DNA of 64,000 nt, from NCBI RefSeq assembly GCF_014692505.1, contig NZ_JACNYK010000001.1:1-64000 (forward strand), in the 5' to 3' direction. The translations under genes were made by a program, and so were the position numbers. This stretch comes from Sphingobacterium arenae (GTDB lineage: Bacteria > Bacteroidota > Bacteroidia > Sphingobacteriales > Sphingobacteriaceae). Every line of letters begins with the position of its first letter. Position 1 is the stretch's first letter. Shown here piece by piece: positions 1 to 6,914 of this stretch. Under the pieces are notes generated by a model. The model saw only the letters and a program-made list of their open reading frames with translations. It was not told the DNA's origin and did not search any database.

Positions 1-70
1 TTGTACTGTACGGCCCGGACCGGAATAATTGTAACTTCTTGTTACAGCATTCCCCTATAAAGGGTATCTG

Positions 71-110
71 CTGCGCTACATGATCATCTATTTAAAGAAC
101 TTCTATACCT
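71..110 (-). other. rRNA operon leader with boxA-like element
   Basis: Read leftward, this stretch contains GTTCTTTAAA (complement of 91-100) followed by ATGTAGCGCAGCAG. Both resemble the untranslated 16S rRNA leader of Sphingobacteria, where a boxA-like antitermination element precedes a GCGCAG segment. Two strong promoters lie upstream and no open frame lies between them and position 1. The inference is that a 16S gene begins left of the window and is transcribed away from blaI. No mature rRNA sequence is present here. Confidence 0.6.
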
Positions 111-195
111 CCGCTTCGCGCTTTGGCTTCTATATCTGGACCGAATGAACGGCCGGATTATCTTTTTTTAAAACCCCTCGTTCCCGAAGGGACTG

Positions 196-225
196 CAAAG
201 GTAAGGGAAATTTCCAACAAAACAA
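196..225 (-). promoter_or_regulatory. Leftward promoter P2, probably rRNA
   Basis: The complement of 196-203 reads TACCTTTG, a perfect Bacteroidota -7 element (TAnnTTTG). A TTG at the complement of 223-225 lies 19 bases upstream and can serve as the -33 element. It points into the rRNA-type leader. The base run after it is GC-rich, as in a discriminator. Confidence 0.65.
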
Positions 226-301
226 AATAAAATTTTCTTTTTTATCGGACCGGAACCTATCTACCGGTATCCCCCGTACCATACCCCCTCGCGGAGTGGT
301 G

Positions 302-332
302 CAAAGGTAGAAACTTTAACCTTATACTCCAA
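302..332 (-). promoter_or_regulatory. Leftward promoter P1, probably rRNA
   Basis: The complement of 302-309 reads TACCTTTG and a TTG at the complement of 330-332 lies 20 bases upstream. Together with the promoter about 105 bases further left it makes a tandem pair, as is usual for rRNA operons. The stretch 333-485 holds no other gene that I can support. Confidence 0.6.
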
Positions 333-485
333 GGCCCAAAGCAACCTTTTACACCAAAAATATCCTAAAGCACTGAAAGGTTGGAGAATAATTTCACATC
401 GTTTCACATAACTATCCTCCAGTTTTCTGAGCGGCACGATGGAACATGGCAAAAAATGTTAAAAATATATTTTTTATTTGGAATA

Positions 486-525
486 TACGAAACACTTCGT
501 ACATTAGCCTACGAAAACATTCGTA
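486..525 (+). promoter_or_regulatory. Twin BlaI/MecI-type operator dyads
   Basis: Two perfect dyads stand side by side: TACGAA-N4-TTCGTA at 486-501 and again at 510-525, with starts 24 bases apart. They lie directly before the BlaI start codon and just downstream of a possible -7 element (TTTATTTG, 473-480). BlaI/MecI repressors bind short TACnnnnGTA-type palindromes as dimers, so this is very probably the autoregulatory operator of blaI-blaR1. Confidence 0.75.
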
Positions 526-533
526 GTTACAAA

Positions 534-887
534 ATGAAGCCGACAGAAAGTGAAATGGAGATATTGCAAGTCCTCTGGGAAAAAGGGGAGAGCAGCGTAC
601 GACAAGTGCATGAAGAACTGAACAAAAAAGATGTCGGGTACACCGCTACTTTAAAGCTTATGCAAATTATGCTAGACAAGGGGATTGTTTCGCGAGACAC
701 TTCAGCAAAGACGCACTTGTATAAAGCTATATTAAGCAAAGAACACACCCAACACACGTTTTTAGATAAAATGATTAATACGGTTTACAATGGGTCTACT
801 GCCCGTTTAGTTATGCAGGCACTTGGTAACAAACGTACAAGCAAGGAAGAAATCGAATTAATCAAAGAATACTTGAATACTCTTTAA
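534..887 (+). CDS. blaI: BlaI/MecI/CopY-family transcriptional repressor
   Basis: A 117-residue winged-helix repressor that begins MKPTESEMEILQVLW, typical of the BlaI/MecI/CopY family. The frame stays open upstream to 381, but the extra codons would run through the operator, so the ATG at 534 is chosen. The N-terminal two thirds form the DNA-binding winged helix and the C-terminal part (about residues 70-117) the dimerisation segment. It lies 12 bases before the M56 sensor gene, the standard repressor-sensor pair. In known systems the sensor's protease activity leads to cleavage of the repressor and derepression. The target beyond its own operon is not visible; no beta-lactamase gene lies nearby. 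Confidence 0.9.
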   Translation: MKPTESEMEILQVLWEKGESSVRQVHEELNKKDVGYTATLKLMQIMLDKGIVSRDTSAKTHLYKAILSKEHTQHTFLDKMINTVYNGSTARLVMQALGNKRTSKEEIELIKEYLNTL

Positions 888-899
888 ATTCTATAAGGC

Positions 900-2522
900 A
901 TGGACAGCTTACACCAAAATATCACACAGGCACTCGGATGGAGCATGCTACATTCCCTTTGGCAAGGGGCATTGACATATGGAGCGCTGTGTTTTATTTA
1001 TCTTCTGTTTCCAAAACTCACCTCTAAAAGTAAATATGCACTTGCTTTAGGGGGACAATTCATGCTCTCTCTAGCATTCGTAATTACGTTTGGTCACTAT
1101 TTGGATACTGCGTCAACACTTAACGAAGCACCTGTACACTATAAAGGCGCATTAAGCATATCTCTCGAGGCGCCCTCTTCGATCCTAAACGTATTGGATC
1201 CCTTGTTGCCTTGGATGAGCTCTATATATGTTTTAGGCCTTTCCTTTCAGCTCGTCATTTTCAGCAGTGGTTTATCGAAACTTCATTATTTGAAAACAAG
1301 AGGTTTATCTGTTGTTCCAACGACATGGAATGAATCTCTCCTCGCGATTTGCTCCAAACTACAGATTAAACAAAGAGTCCGATTTCATTTATCCGAAAAA
1401 GTATCCGTCCCTATGGTACTAGGGCATTTGAAACCAATCATTCTATTTCCCGTTGCACTTGTGAGTAATCTTGAATTAGCCCAAGTAGAAGCCATATTAA
1501 CACATGAGCTAGCGCATATCAAAAGACGGGATTATCTATTAAACTTATTGAAGGTCGCTATCGAAACTATACTATTTTTTAATCCTTTTGTCTGGCTTCT
1601 TTCACGTCATATAGAAACAGAACGGGAACATGCTTGCGACGATATCGTCATGATGTGGACTCCTTCGCCCATTGCCTACGCTCAAGCACTTATGTCTGTT
1701 GAGCTTCTTAAAACCACACCTGTTCCTATGCATGCCATGGCAGCTGTCGGTAAAAAATATCATTTATTACATCGTATGCAAAGAATCACCAATATGGAAA
1801 AGAAACGCATTCATGCACGACAACACTTTATAGCTGTCTTGCTTTGTTCATTCGCCCTAACGGCTGTTGCTTGGATCACTCCCAAAGAACAGCCCATTAT
1901 TGCTGTGGAAAACGCAAATAATCTTCTAATTGTAGAGGCCCCGGTAACAACACATCAGATCCCGCCACCTGTAACTGCACCGGATTACCCTCCTCTTATC
2001 CAAGACTCGATAAAATTACGCCGTAAGTCCGAAAAGATGCTAACCGACAACATGAAGAACATGGAGGTCGAAGCGAAAAAGATTGAAGCACACTATAACT
2101 CGCCTGAATGGAAAGAAAAGGTCGCTGATATAGAAACACAAGCGAAAAGGGCAGGAGAGTATTTCAACTCGCCCGAGTGGAAAGCGAAAATAGCCGACAT
2201 CGAAGCAAACGCTCGCAAAATTGAAACATACTACAATTCGTCCGAGTGGAAAGAAAAGGTCGCTGATATAGAAACACAAGCGAAAAGGGCAGGAGAGTAT
2301 TTCAACTCGCCCGCGTGGAAAGCGAAAATAGCCGACATCGAAGCAAACGCTCGCAAAATTGAAACATACTACAATTCGCCCGAGTGGAAAGAAAAGGTCG
2401 CTGATATAGAAATACAAGCGAAAAGGGCAGGAGAATATTTCAACTCGCCTGAGTGGAAAGCGAAAATAGCCGACATCGAAGCAAATGCCAAAGAAATAGC
2501 AGAACACTACGTCTCCCCTTGA
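900..2522 (+). CDS. blaR1: BlaR1-like M56 membrane metallopeptidase sensor with C-terminal repeats
   Basis: A 540-residue protein with several N-terminal membrane segments (about 15-40, 45-65, 105-125) and a zinc peptidase core. HELAH at residues 202-206 is the HExxH motif, and ETEREHACDD (about 239-248) supplies the further glutamate ligand. Another hydrophobic segment lies near 310-330. The rest, from about residue 395, is not a penicillin-binding domain. It consists of charged repeats of 23 residues with the theme YxNSPEWKxKxADIExxAK. The gene follows blaI closely and is surely cotranscribed with it. The repeats make it unlike classical BlaR1 and suggest a sensor of something other than beta-lactams, or a structural coiled tail. 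Family assignment is firm; ligand unknown. Confidence 0.85.
   Translation: MDSLHQNITQALGWSMLHSLWQGALTYGALCFIYLLFPKLTSKSKYALALGGQFMLSLAFVITFGHYLDTASTLNEAPVHYKGALSISLEAPSSILNVLDPLLPWMSSIYVLGLSFQLVIFSSGLSKLHYLKTRGLSVVPTTWNESLLAICSKLQIKQRVRFHLSEKVSVPMVLGHLKPIILFPVALVSNLELAQVEAILTHELAHIKRRDYLLNLLKVAIETILFFNPFVWLLSRHIETEREHACDDIVMMWTPSPIAYAQALMSVELLKTTPVPMHAMAAVGKKYHLLHRMQRITNMEKKRIHARQHFIAVLLCSFALTAVAWITPKEQPIIAVENANNLLIVEAPVTTHQIPPPVTAPDYPPLIQDSIKLRRKSEKMLTDNMKNMEVEAKKIEAHYNSPEWKEKVADIETQAKRAGEYFNSPEWKAKIADIEANARKIETYYNSSEWKEKVADIETQAKRAGEYFNSPAWKAKIADIEANARKIETYYNSPEWKEKVADIEIQAKRAGEYFNSPEWKAKIADIEANAKEIAEHYVSP
2094..2507 (+). repeat. Three tandem 138-bp coding repeats
   Basis: Units 2094-2231, 2232-2369 and 2370-2507 are nearly identical at the DNA level and in frame (46 codons each, themselves two related 23-codon halves). 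They encode the repeat tail of the BlaR1-like protein. Near-identity points to recent duplication or gene conversion, so the copy number may vary between strains. Confidence 0.9.
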
Positions 2523-2554
2523 ATAAAAACTGTCGTCATCCTCCGATAATGCAC

Positions 2555-2562
2555 TATCTTTG
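2555..2562 (+). promoter_or_regulatory. -7 element for the TRIC-like gene
   Basis: TATCTTTG matches TAnnTTTG exactly and lies 26 bases before the ATG at 2588. This gives the downstream gene its own promoter rather than read-through from blaR1. Confidence 0.5.
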
Positions 2563-2587
2563 TACATTACTACATCATTGTCGAGGG

Positions 2588-3190
2588 ATGAACATTATTT
2601 ATTGCATAGACCTATTAGGCACAACGGTTTTTGCCATATCGGGCGCCATGGCTGCCAACCGTTCGGGTATTGATATCTTTGGAGCGACCTTTACAGGTTT
2701 TGTAACAGCCATCGGAGGCGGATCATTACGTGACATTTTTTTGAATCTACGTCCGATATGGGTAGACGACAGTAATTATCTTATCGCCATCTTGGTAGGG
2801 GTAATCATTTCTATCATTGCGAACAAGCAACTGTACCGATTGGCGAGAACGTTAACGTTCTTCGATGCTTTGGGAATAGGCTTTTTCTGCGTGGTTGGTG
2901 TGCAAAAATCTCTTACATACGAAAGTTCTCAGACTGCTGCAGTCATCCTCGGCGTATTCTCCGCAGTCATGGGAGGGGTGATTCGCGATACGTTGATGAA
3001 CGAAACACCGTTGATTTTCCGAAAAGAAATATATGCTACTGCTTGCCTTTCAGGCGCAATTATTTATCTGATCTTAGGTGCGCAGGGTGTTGATACCCTT
3101 ATCAATGCCTTTATATCTACATTAACTGTTTCTACCATCCGTCTCGTGGCTGTGAAATATAAATTATCGCTACCGGGGATAGGTGGTTAG
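2588..3190 (+). CDS. TRIC/YicG-family (UPF0126) membrane channel protein
   Basis: A 200-residue very hydrophobic protein with about seven membrane helices arranged as two similar halves. The halves carry the family glycine motifs AIGGGSLRDIF (about 43-53) and VMGGVIRDTL (about 129-138). This is the TRIC/YicG family; its characterised members are trimeric cation channels. The frame is open further upstream into blaR1, but the ATG at 2588 follows a good -7 element and starts the family's usual N-terminus (MNIIYCIDLLGTTVFAISGA). Substrate in bacteria is not settled. Confidence 0.85.
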   Translation: MNIIYCIDLLGTTVFAISGAMAANRSGIDIFGATFTGFVTAIGGGSLRDIFLNLRPIWVDDSNYLIAILVGVIISIIANKQLYRLARTLTFFDALGIGFFCVVGVQKSLTYESSQTAAVILGVFSAVMGGVIRDTLMNETPLIFRKEIYATACLSGAIIYLILGAQGVDTLINAFISTLTVSTIRLVAVKYKLSLPGIGG

Positions 3191-3208
3191 CAAAAGGTAG
3201 CGATAGCG

Positions 3209-3796
3209 TTATCTTCTTTTTTTCGGGTTTGGAAATTTCATTTTGTATCCCACTTCTACCATGCCTTTAGCTATGGTATCTAATTTGCCTTTTAACATCG
3301 CTTTTTTGAGCGGACTCAATTTGTCGATAAAAAGTTTGCCTTCAATATGATCGTACTCATGCTGAACAACACGAGCTGCAAGCCCGGAGAGTTCTACCTC
3401 ATGTTCTTCAAAATTTTCGTCTAGATAATTAATCGTCACATGGGTGGGTCGTAAAACCTCTTCATTGATATCCGGAATACTTAAACAGCCCTCATTAAAC
3501 CCCCATTTTTCTCCTTTCTCCTCTATAATAATGGGATTTATCAAGACTTTTTTAAAATTCTTCACGGAGGGGTCGCCTTCACCATCTTCATCGTCTTCTG
3601 CAAACGGAGAAGCGTCAATCACAAACAAACGAATAGGTAATCCCACTTGTGGTGCAGCAAGCCCCACTCCTCGAGCGGCGTACATAGTCTCAAACATATC
3701 GCTGATTAACCCCTTTAAATTAGGGTAATCCTCATCAATTTCTTCTGCTTTTTTTCTCAATATAGGATCGCCGTATGCGACTATCGGTAATTTCAT
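3209..3796 (-). CDS. def: Peptide deformylase
   Basis: A 195-residue metalloenzyme that removes the formyl group from the N-terminal methionine of nascent proteins. All three family motifs are present: GVGLAAPQ (residues 43-50), EGCLS with metal ligand Cys104, and HEYDH with ligands His146 and His150 and catalytic Glu147. An acidic insertion at about residues 65-77 (AEDDEDGEGD) is typical of Bacteroidota homologs. It converges with the TRIC gene and is divergent from the unknown gene at 3871, with its own -7 element. Confidence 0.97.
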   Translation of the reverse strand: MKLPIVAYGDPILRKKAEEIDEDYPNLKGLISDMFETMYAARGVGLAAPQVGLPIRLFVIDASPFAEDDEDGEGDPSVKNFKKVLINPIIIEEKGEKWGFNEGCLSIPDINEEVLRPTHVTINYLDENFEEHEVELSGLAARVVQHEYDHIEGKLFIDKLSPLKKAMLKGKLDTIAKGMVEVGYKMKFPNPKKRR

Positions 3797-3816
3797 CTAA
3801 TTAACTTAATATCACA

Positions 3817-3864
3817 CAAAGATATCAATAATAATTTATTCCGCTTTAGATTGTGCTAACTTTG
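3817..3864. promoter_or_regulatory. Divergent -7 elements between def and the 3871 gene
   Basis: The complement of 3817-3824 reads TATCTTTG and points at def, 21 bases before its ATG. On the plus strand TAACTTTG (3857-3864) lies only 6 bases before the ATG at 3871. That puts the expected transcription start at or next to the initiation codon. Confidence 0.55.
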
Positions 3865-3870
3865 TATACT

Positions 3871-4647
3871 ATGGTGATACCCCCTGAAATAGCAAACTTT
3901 ATTTCTACACTGCAGAAGGATCTGGGCATCTTCTTTTCTCGAGAAGACTTCGAGCGCGCAATCGTCCTACAAGCGCTTACGCACGATATTGCTTTGGTTA
4001 TCTATTTCGAAGAAAACGCAGCACGCATCAACATGGGTGAGCGGCGCACTTTTCATATTGATTTAGATCAAATTTTAAACGATCCGTATAAAATCCGCGC
4101 CCGCATATGTTCGCTATTGGGGAGAGGTCAAGTGATCTATGGCCGTCAAACGATCGTCGCGCGTATAGATAAAGGTGTCGCCTTAGCTTTTTTAAAAGAG
4201 AATCACCTGCAGCCTGCCATTCCCGGAAAATATCGCTACGGGCTATTCGACAAGGGAGAACTCGTGTCCGTTGCTATTTTCAGCGGTGGCCGACGAATGC
4301 GGGAGCAGACGACGTCTAATTATAGATCTTTCGAGCTTATACGTTTTTGCCACAAGGCAGGATACCGTGTAGTAGGCGGCTTGTCCAAGCTCCTTAAAGC
4401 ATTCATAAAAGATTTTCACCCAAATGATATCATGACCTATGTGGACAGGGATTGGGCACAGGTTTCTAACCTCCACACATTGGGTTTTGAAGTACAGGGA
4501 AACACTTCGCCCCAAGCGTTCTGGATTGTAGACAAGGAACGACATCATGTAACGGGTGTGGAACATCTCGTTCAACTCCAACAAACTTATTCTACAGGGT
4601 ATCTTTCCCACAACAGCGGAAGTACAAAATTGGTGCTGCGGCTATGA
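3871..4647 (+). CDS. Conserved protein of unknown function, possibly acyltransferase-like
   Basis: A 258-residue soluble protein with no signal peptide and no membrane segment. I do not recognise a named family with certainty. The middle (about residues 125-225) has the pattern of a strand-rich domain: KYRYGLFDKGELVSVAIFSG, then SFELIRFCHKAGYRVVGG, then IMTYVDRDW and LGFE. This is reminiscent of GNAT-like or phage Mom-like folds, an impression only. The first codons of the open frame (from 3853) overlap the promoter, so MVIPPEIANF at 3871 is the likely start and the mRNA may be leaderless. The C-terminus ends SGSTKLVLRL. It precedes the Gfo/Idh gene by 123 bases. Confidence 0.6.
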   Translation: MVIPPEIANFISTLQKDLGIFFSREDFERAIVLQALTHDIALVIYFEENAARINMGERRTFHIDLDQILNDPYKIRARICSLLGRGQVIYGRQTIVARIDKGVALAFLKENHLQPAIPGKYRYGLFDKGELVSVAIFSGGRRMREQTTSNYRSFELIRFCHKAGYRVVGGLSKLLKAFIKDFHPNDIMTYVDRDWAQVSNLHTLGFEVQGNTSPQAFWIVDKERHHVTGVEHLVQLQQTYSTGYLSHNSGSTKLVLRL

Positions 4648-4770
4648 AATCGATCCCAATTTGTCGAGACAGGCTATCATCGGCCATTTAAAGAAAAATA
4701 ATTGGACGGAAACTAGTTTGGGTTGTGTATATTTAACACTTAGAAATTTAACTAAACAAAATAATTACAT

Positions 4771-5943
4771 ATGAAACGTAAACTACGGATGGGCATGGTT
4801 GGTGGCGGAAAAGATGCATTCATTGGTGCCGTACACCGAATCGCTGCCTTTATGGACGGAAAAATCGAGTTAGTATGCGGTGCCTTCAGCATTAATCCTG
4901 AAATTTCCCGTCAGTCTGCGGAGGAACTTTTTGTCGCTCCGGACCGCGTATATGCGGATTACGAAGAGATGATAACGAAAGAATCTCAGCTACCAGAAGG
5001 GGAGCGTATGGACTTTCTTACGGTAGTTACTCCCAATTTTCTACATTTTGCACCAGCTAAGATGGCTTTAGAAAATGGTTTTGACGTCGTCATAGAAAAA
5101 CCGATGACAGTTACGCTAGAAGAGGCAAAAGAACTGAAAGCTGTTGTGGAAAAAACAGGAAGAACCCTTTGCCTCACGCATACCTATTCGGGTTATCCCA
5201 TGGTAAAACAGGCAAAAGCCATGGTAAAGGAGGGACATTTCGGAAAAATCCGGAAGATTGTGGTGGAATACCCGCAAGGCTGGTTAAGCCGTCTATCAGA
5301 ACGTGAAGGAAATGCCGGTGCTGCTTGGCGTGCTGATCCGAAAAAATCGGGTCTATCGCTTGTAATGGGCGATATTGGAACACATGCTGCGCATTTGGCA
5401 GAGTATGTTTCTGGACTAAAAATCACGGAACTTTGTGCCGATCTCAGCACCTTAGTAGAAGGGCGTGTATTAGATGATGACGGATCCGTATTATTACGCT
5501 TCGATAATGGCGCTAAAGGTGTTTTGATGGCGTCACAAATTTCTGCTGGCGAGGAAAATGCGGTAAGAATCCGTATTTATGGCGAAAATGGTGGGTTAGA
5601 ATGGGCCAATGAAGACCCGAATAACCTGATCGTTAAAATGCTGGATCAACCTCGACAACTCTACCGGACAGGCAATGCCTACACTGCTCCTTATACGCTA
5701 AGTTCATTTGCTACACACAATACGCGTATACCTGCTGGACATCCGGAGGGATTACTGGAAGCATTTGCAAATATTTACCGCAATTTTGCCGCTACAGCAA
5801 GCGCGAAACGCGAGGGAAGGACACCTTCTCCTGAGGAATTGGATTTCCCAACCGTAGACGATGGTGTTCGGGGAATGGCTTTTGTTCAAAATGTTGTTGC
5901 CAGCAATGCCAGCAATGAGAAATGGACTAAATTTGAAATGTGA
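4771..5943 (+). CDS. Gfo/Idh/MocA-family NAD(P)-dependent oxidoreductase
   Basis: A 390-residue protein with an N-terminal Rossmann domain (GMVGGGKDAFIGAVHR, residues 8-23) and the EKPMT motif near residue 110, whose lysine is part of the family active site. The C-terminal alpha/beta domain follows (residues 130-390). Members act on sugars, inositols or related polyols; the substrate here cannot be told. The stop codon overlaps the GTG start of miaA by four bases, so the two are likely translationally coupled although unrelated in function. Confidence 0.88.
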   Translation: MKRKLRMGMVGGGKDAFIGAVHRIAAFMDGKIELVCGAFSINPEISRQSAEELFVAPDRVYADYEEMITKESQLPEGERMDFLTVVTPNFLHFAPAKMALENGFDVVIEKPMTVTLEEAKELKAVVEKTGRTLCLTHTYSGYPMVKQAKAMVKEGHFGKIRKIVVEYPQGWLSRLSEREGNAGAAWRADPKKSGLSLVMGDIGTHAAHLAEYVSGLKITELCADLSTLVEGRVLDDDGSVLLRFDNGAKGVLMASQISAGEENAVRIRIYGENGGLEWANEDPNNLIVKMLDQPRQLYRTGNAYTAPYTLSSFATHNTRIPAGHPEGLLEAFANIYRNFAATASAKREGRTPSPEELDFPTVDDGVRGMAFVQNVVASNASNEKWTKFEM

Positions 5944-6845
5944 GCACGCCCACAAGCATAAACGAGATCATTCATCAGGCGAAAGAAAAACTTTCGCCTG
6001 ATTTATTAATCATCATACTCGGACCTACTGCTTCTGGCAAGACCAAACTTGCTATAGAATTAGCCAGACAAACTGACGGTGAAATTATATCGGCGGATTC
6101 TCGTCAGGTATATAGAAATATGGATATCGGAACAGGCAAAGATCTGGAAGAATATCGAGGTATACCTTACCATCTTATCAATATCAAAAACCCGGGAGAT
6201 AAATACAACGTCGATCTTTTTAGGCAGGACTTCTTTAAAGCTTATGATCATATTATAAATGTGCAGAAGCAACCTATACTCTGTGGTGGCTCTGGTTCCT
6301 ATATACAATCTGTTTTGCAATACCGGCCCTATGCACAAATTCCCAAGGACAGCCGCCTTCAAAAAGAGTTATCTTTGCTGTCTGAAAAAGAACTTCTTAC
6401 GCAGATTCATACCATTGGCATTCCTCCAGACCTCCAGATAGATTTTCAAAACCATAAACGACTGGTAAGGGCGCTCGAAATCCTTTTATATCTGCAACAC
6501 CATCCGCAAGCACCGCAGCCACCGCGCATCGTTAAGAATTATCGCATTTTTGGAATTTGTCCCCCATTGGAGAAAAGAAGGGCGTCGATTACGCAAAGGT
6601 TACACACGCGTCTAAGACAAGGTCTCCTTGACGAGGTAAAGTTTCTTATTGATAATGGAACTGCCCAAGAGGATTTGATCTATTACGGCCTAGAGTATAA
6701 ATATGCCACGTGGTACCTGCAAGGTTTGTTGACGTATACTGAATTTATGGAAAAATTGAACACAGAGATACACCGATATGCTAAACGGCAAATGACTTAC
6801 TTTCGGAAAATGGAAAAAGACGGAATTAAAATACAGTGGTTATAG
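5940..6845 (+). CDS. miaA: tRNA dimethylallyltransferase
   Basis: A 301-residue enzyme that transfers dimethylallyl to N6 of A37 in tRNAs reading UNN codons. It shows the P-loop GPTASGKT (residues 28-35), the substrate motif SADSRQVYRNMDIGTGK, and the tRNA-binding segment ending in RYAKRQMTYFRK. The only usable start is a GTG at 5940, overlapping the stop codon of the previous gene. This gives an N-terminus about 20 residues longer than usual, and the first codons contain a perfect 12-bp hairpin. It converges on rng with a shared terminator between them. Confidence 0.95.
   Translation: MSTPTSINEIIHQAKEKLSPDLLIIILGPTASGKTKLAIELARQTDGEIISADSRQVYRNMDIGTGKDLEEYRGIPYHLINIKNPGDKYNVDLFRQDFFKAYDHIINVQKQPILCGGSGSYIQSVLQYRPYAQIPKDSRLQKELSLLSEKELLTQIHTIGIPPDLQIDFQNHKRLVRALEILLYLQHHPQAPQPPRIVKNYRIFGICPPLEKRRASITQRLHTRLRQGLLDEVKFLIDNGTAQEDLIYYGLEYKYATWYLQGLLTYTEFMEKLNTEIHRYAKRQMTYFRKMEKDGIKIQWL
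5974..6002 (+). promoter_or_regulatory. Hairpin inside the first codons of miaA
   Basis: ATCAGGCGAAAG (5974-5985), five A residues, then CTTTCGCCTGAT (5991-6002): a perfect 12-bp stem with a 5-base loop, followed by TTATTAAT. It looks like an intrinsic terminator or attenuator for the upstream oxidoreductase gene, yet it sits within miaA codons 12-21. It could limit read-through or modulate miaA translation. Confidence 0.55.
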
Positions 6846-6864
6846 TATCGCTTTTCGCAAAATT

Positions 6865-6898
6865 AAAAAGGACGATTCTTGAAGGAATCGTCCTTTTT
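6865..6898. terminator. Bidirectional intrinsic terminator between miaA and rng
   Basis: AAAAAGGACGATTC (6865-6878) pairs perfectly with GAATCGTCCTTTTT (6885-6898) around a 6-base loop. With T runs at the 3' end on both strands it can end transcription of both converging genes. Confidence 0.9.
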
Positions 6899-6914
6899 AT
6901 AATTTCTTCCAGAC

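Noticed and set aside
261..452. 63-codon open frame on the minus strand
   Set aside because: It overlaps the rRNA-type promoter P1 and has no recognisable protein features.
2094..2507. Repeat array as a CRISPR
   Set aside because: The units are contiguous, in frame and coding, without unique spacers.
2040..2567. 175-codon frame opposite the BlaR1 repeats
   Set aside because: It arises from the repeat DNA read backwards; a Cys/Phe-rich low-complexity product with no start context.
4556..4774. 72-codon frame overlapping the end of the 3871 gene
   Set aside because: It is out of frame with a well-formed C-terminus (SGSTKLVLRL) and resembles no protein; probably chance.
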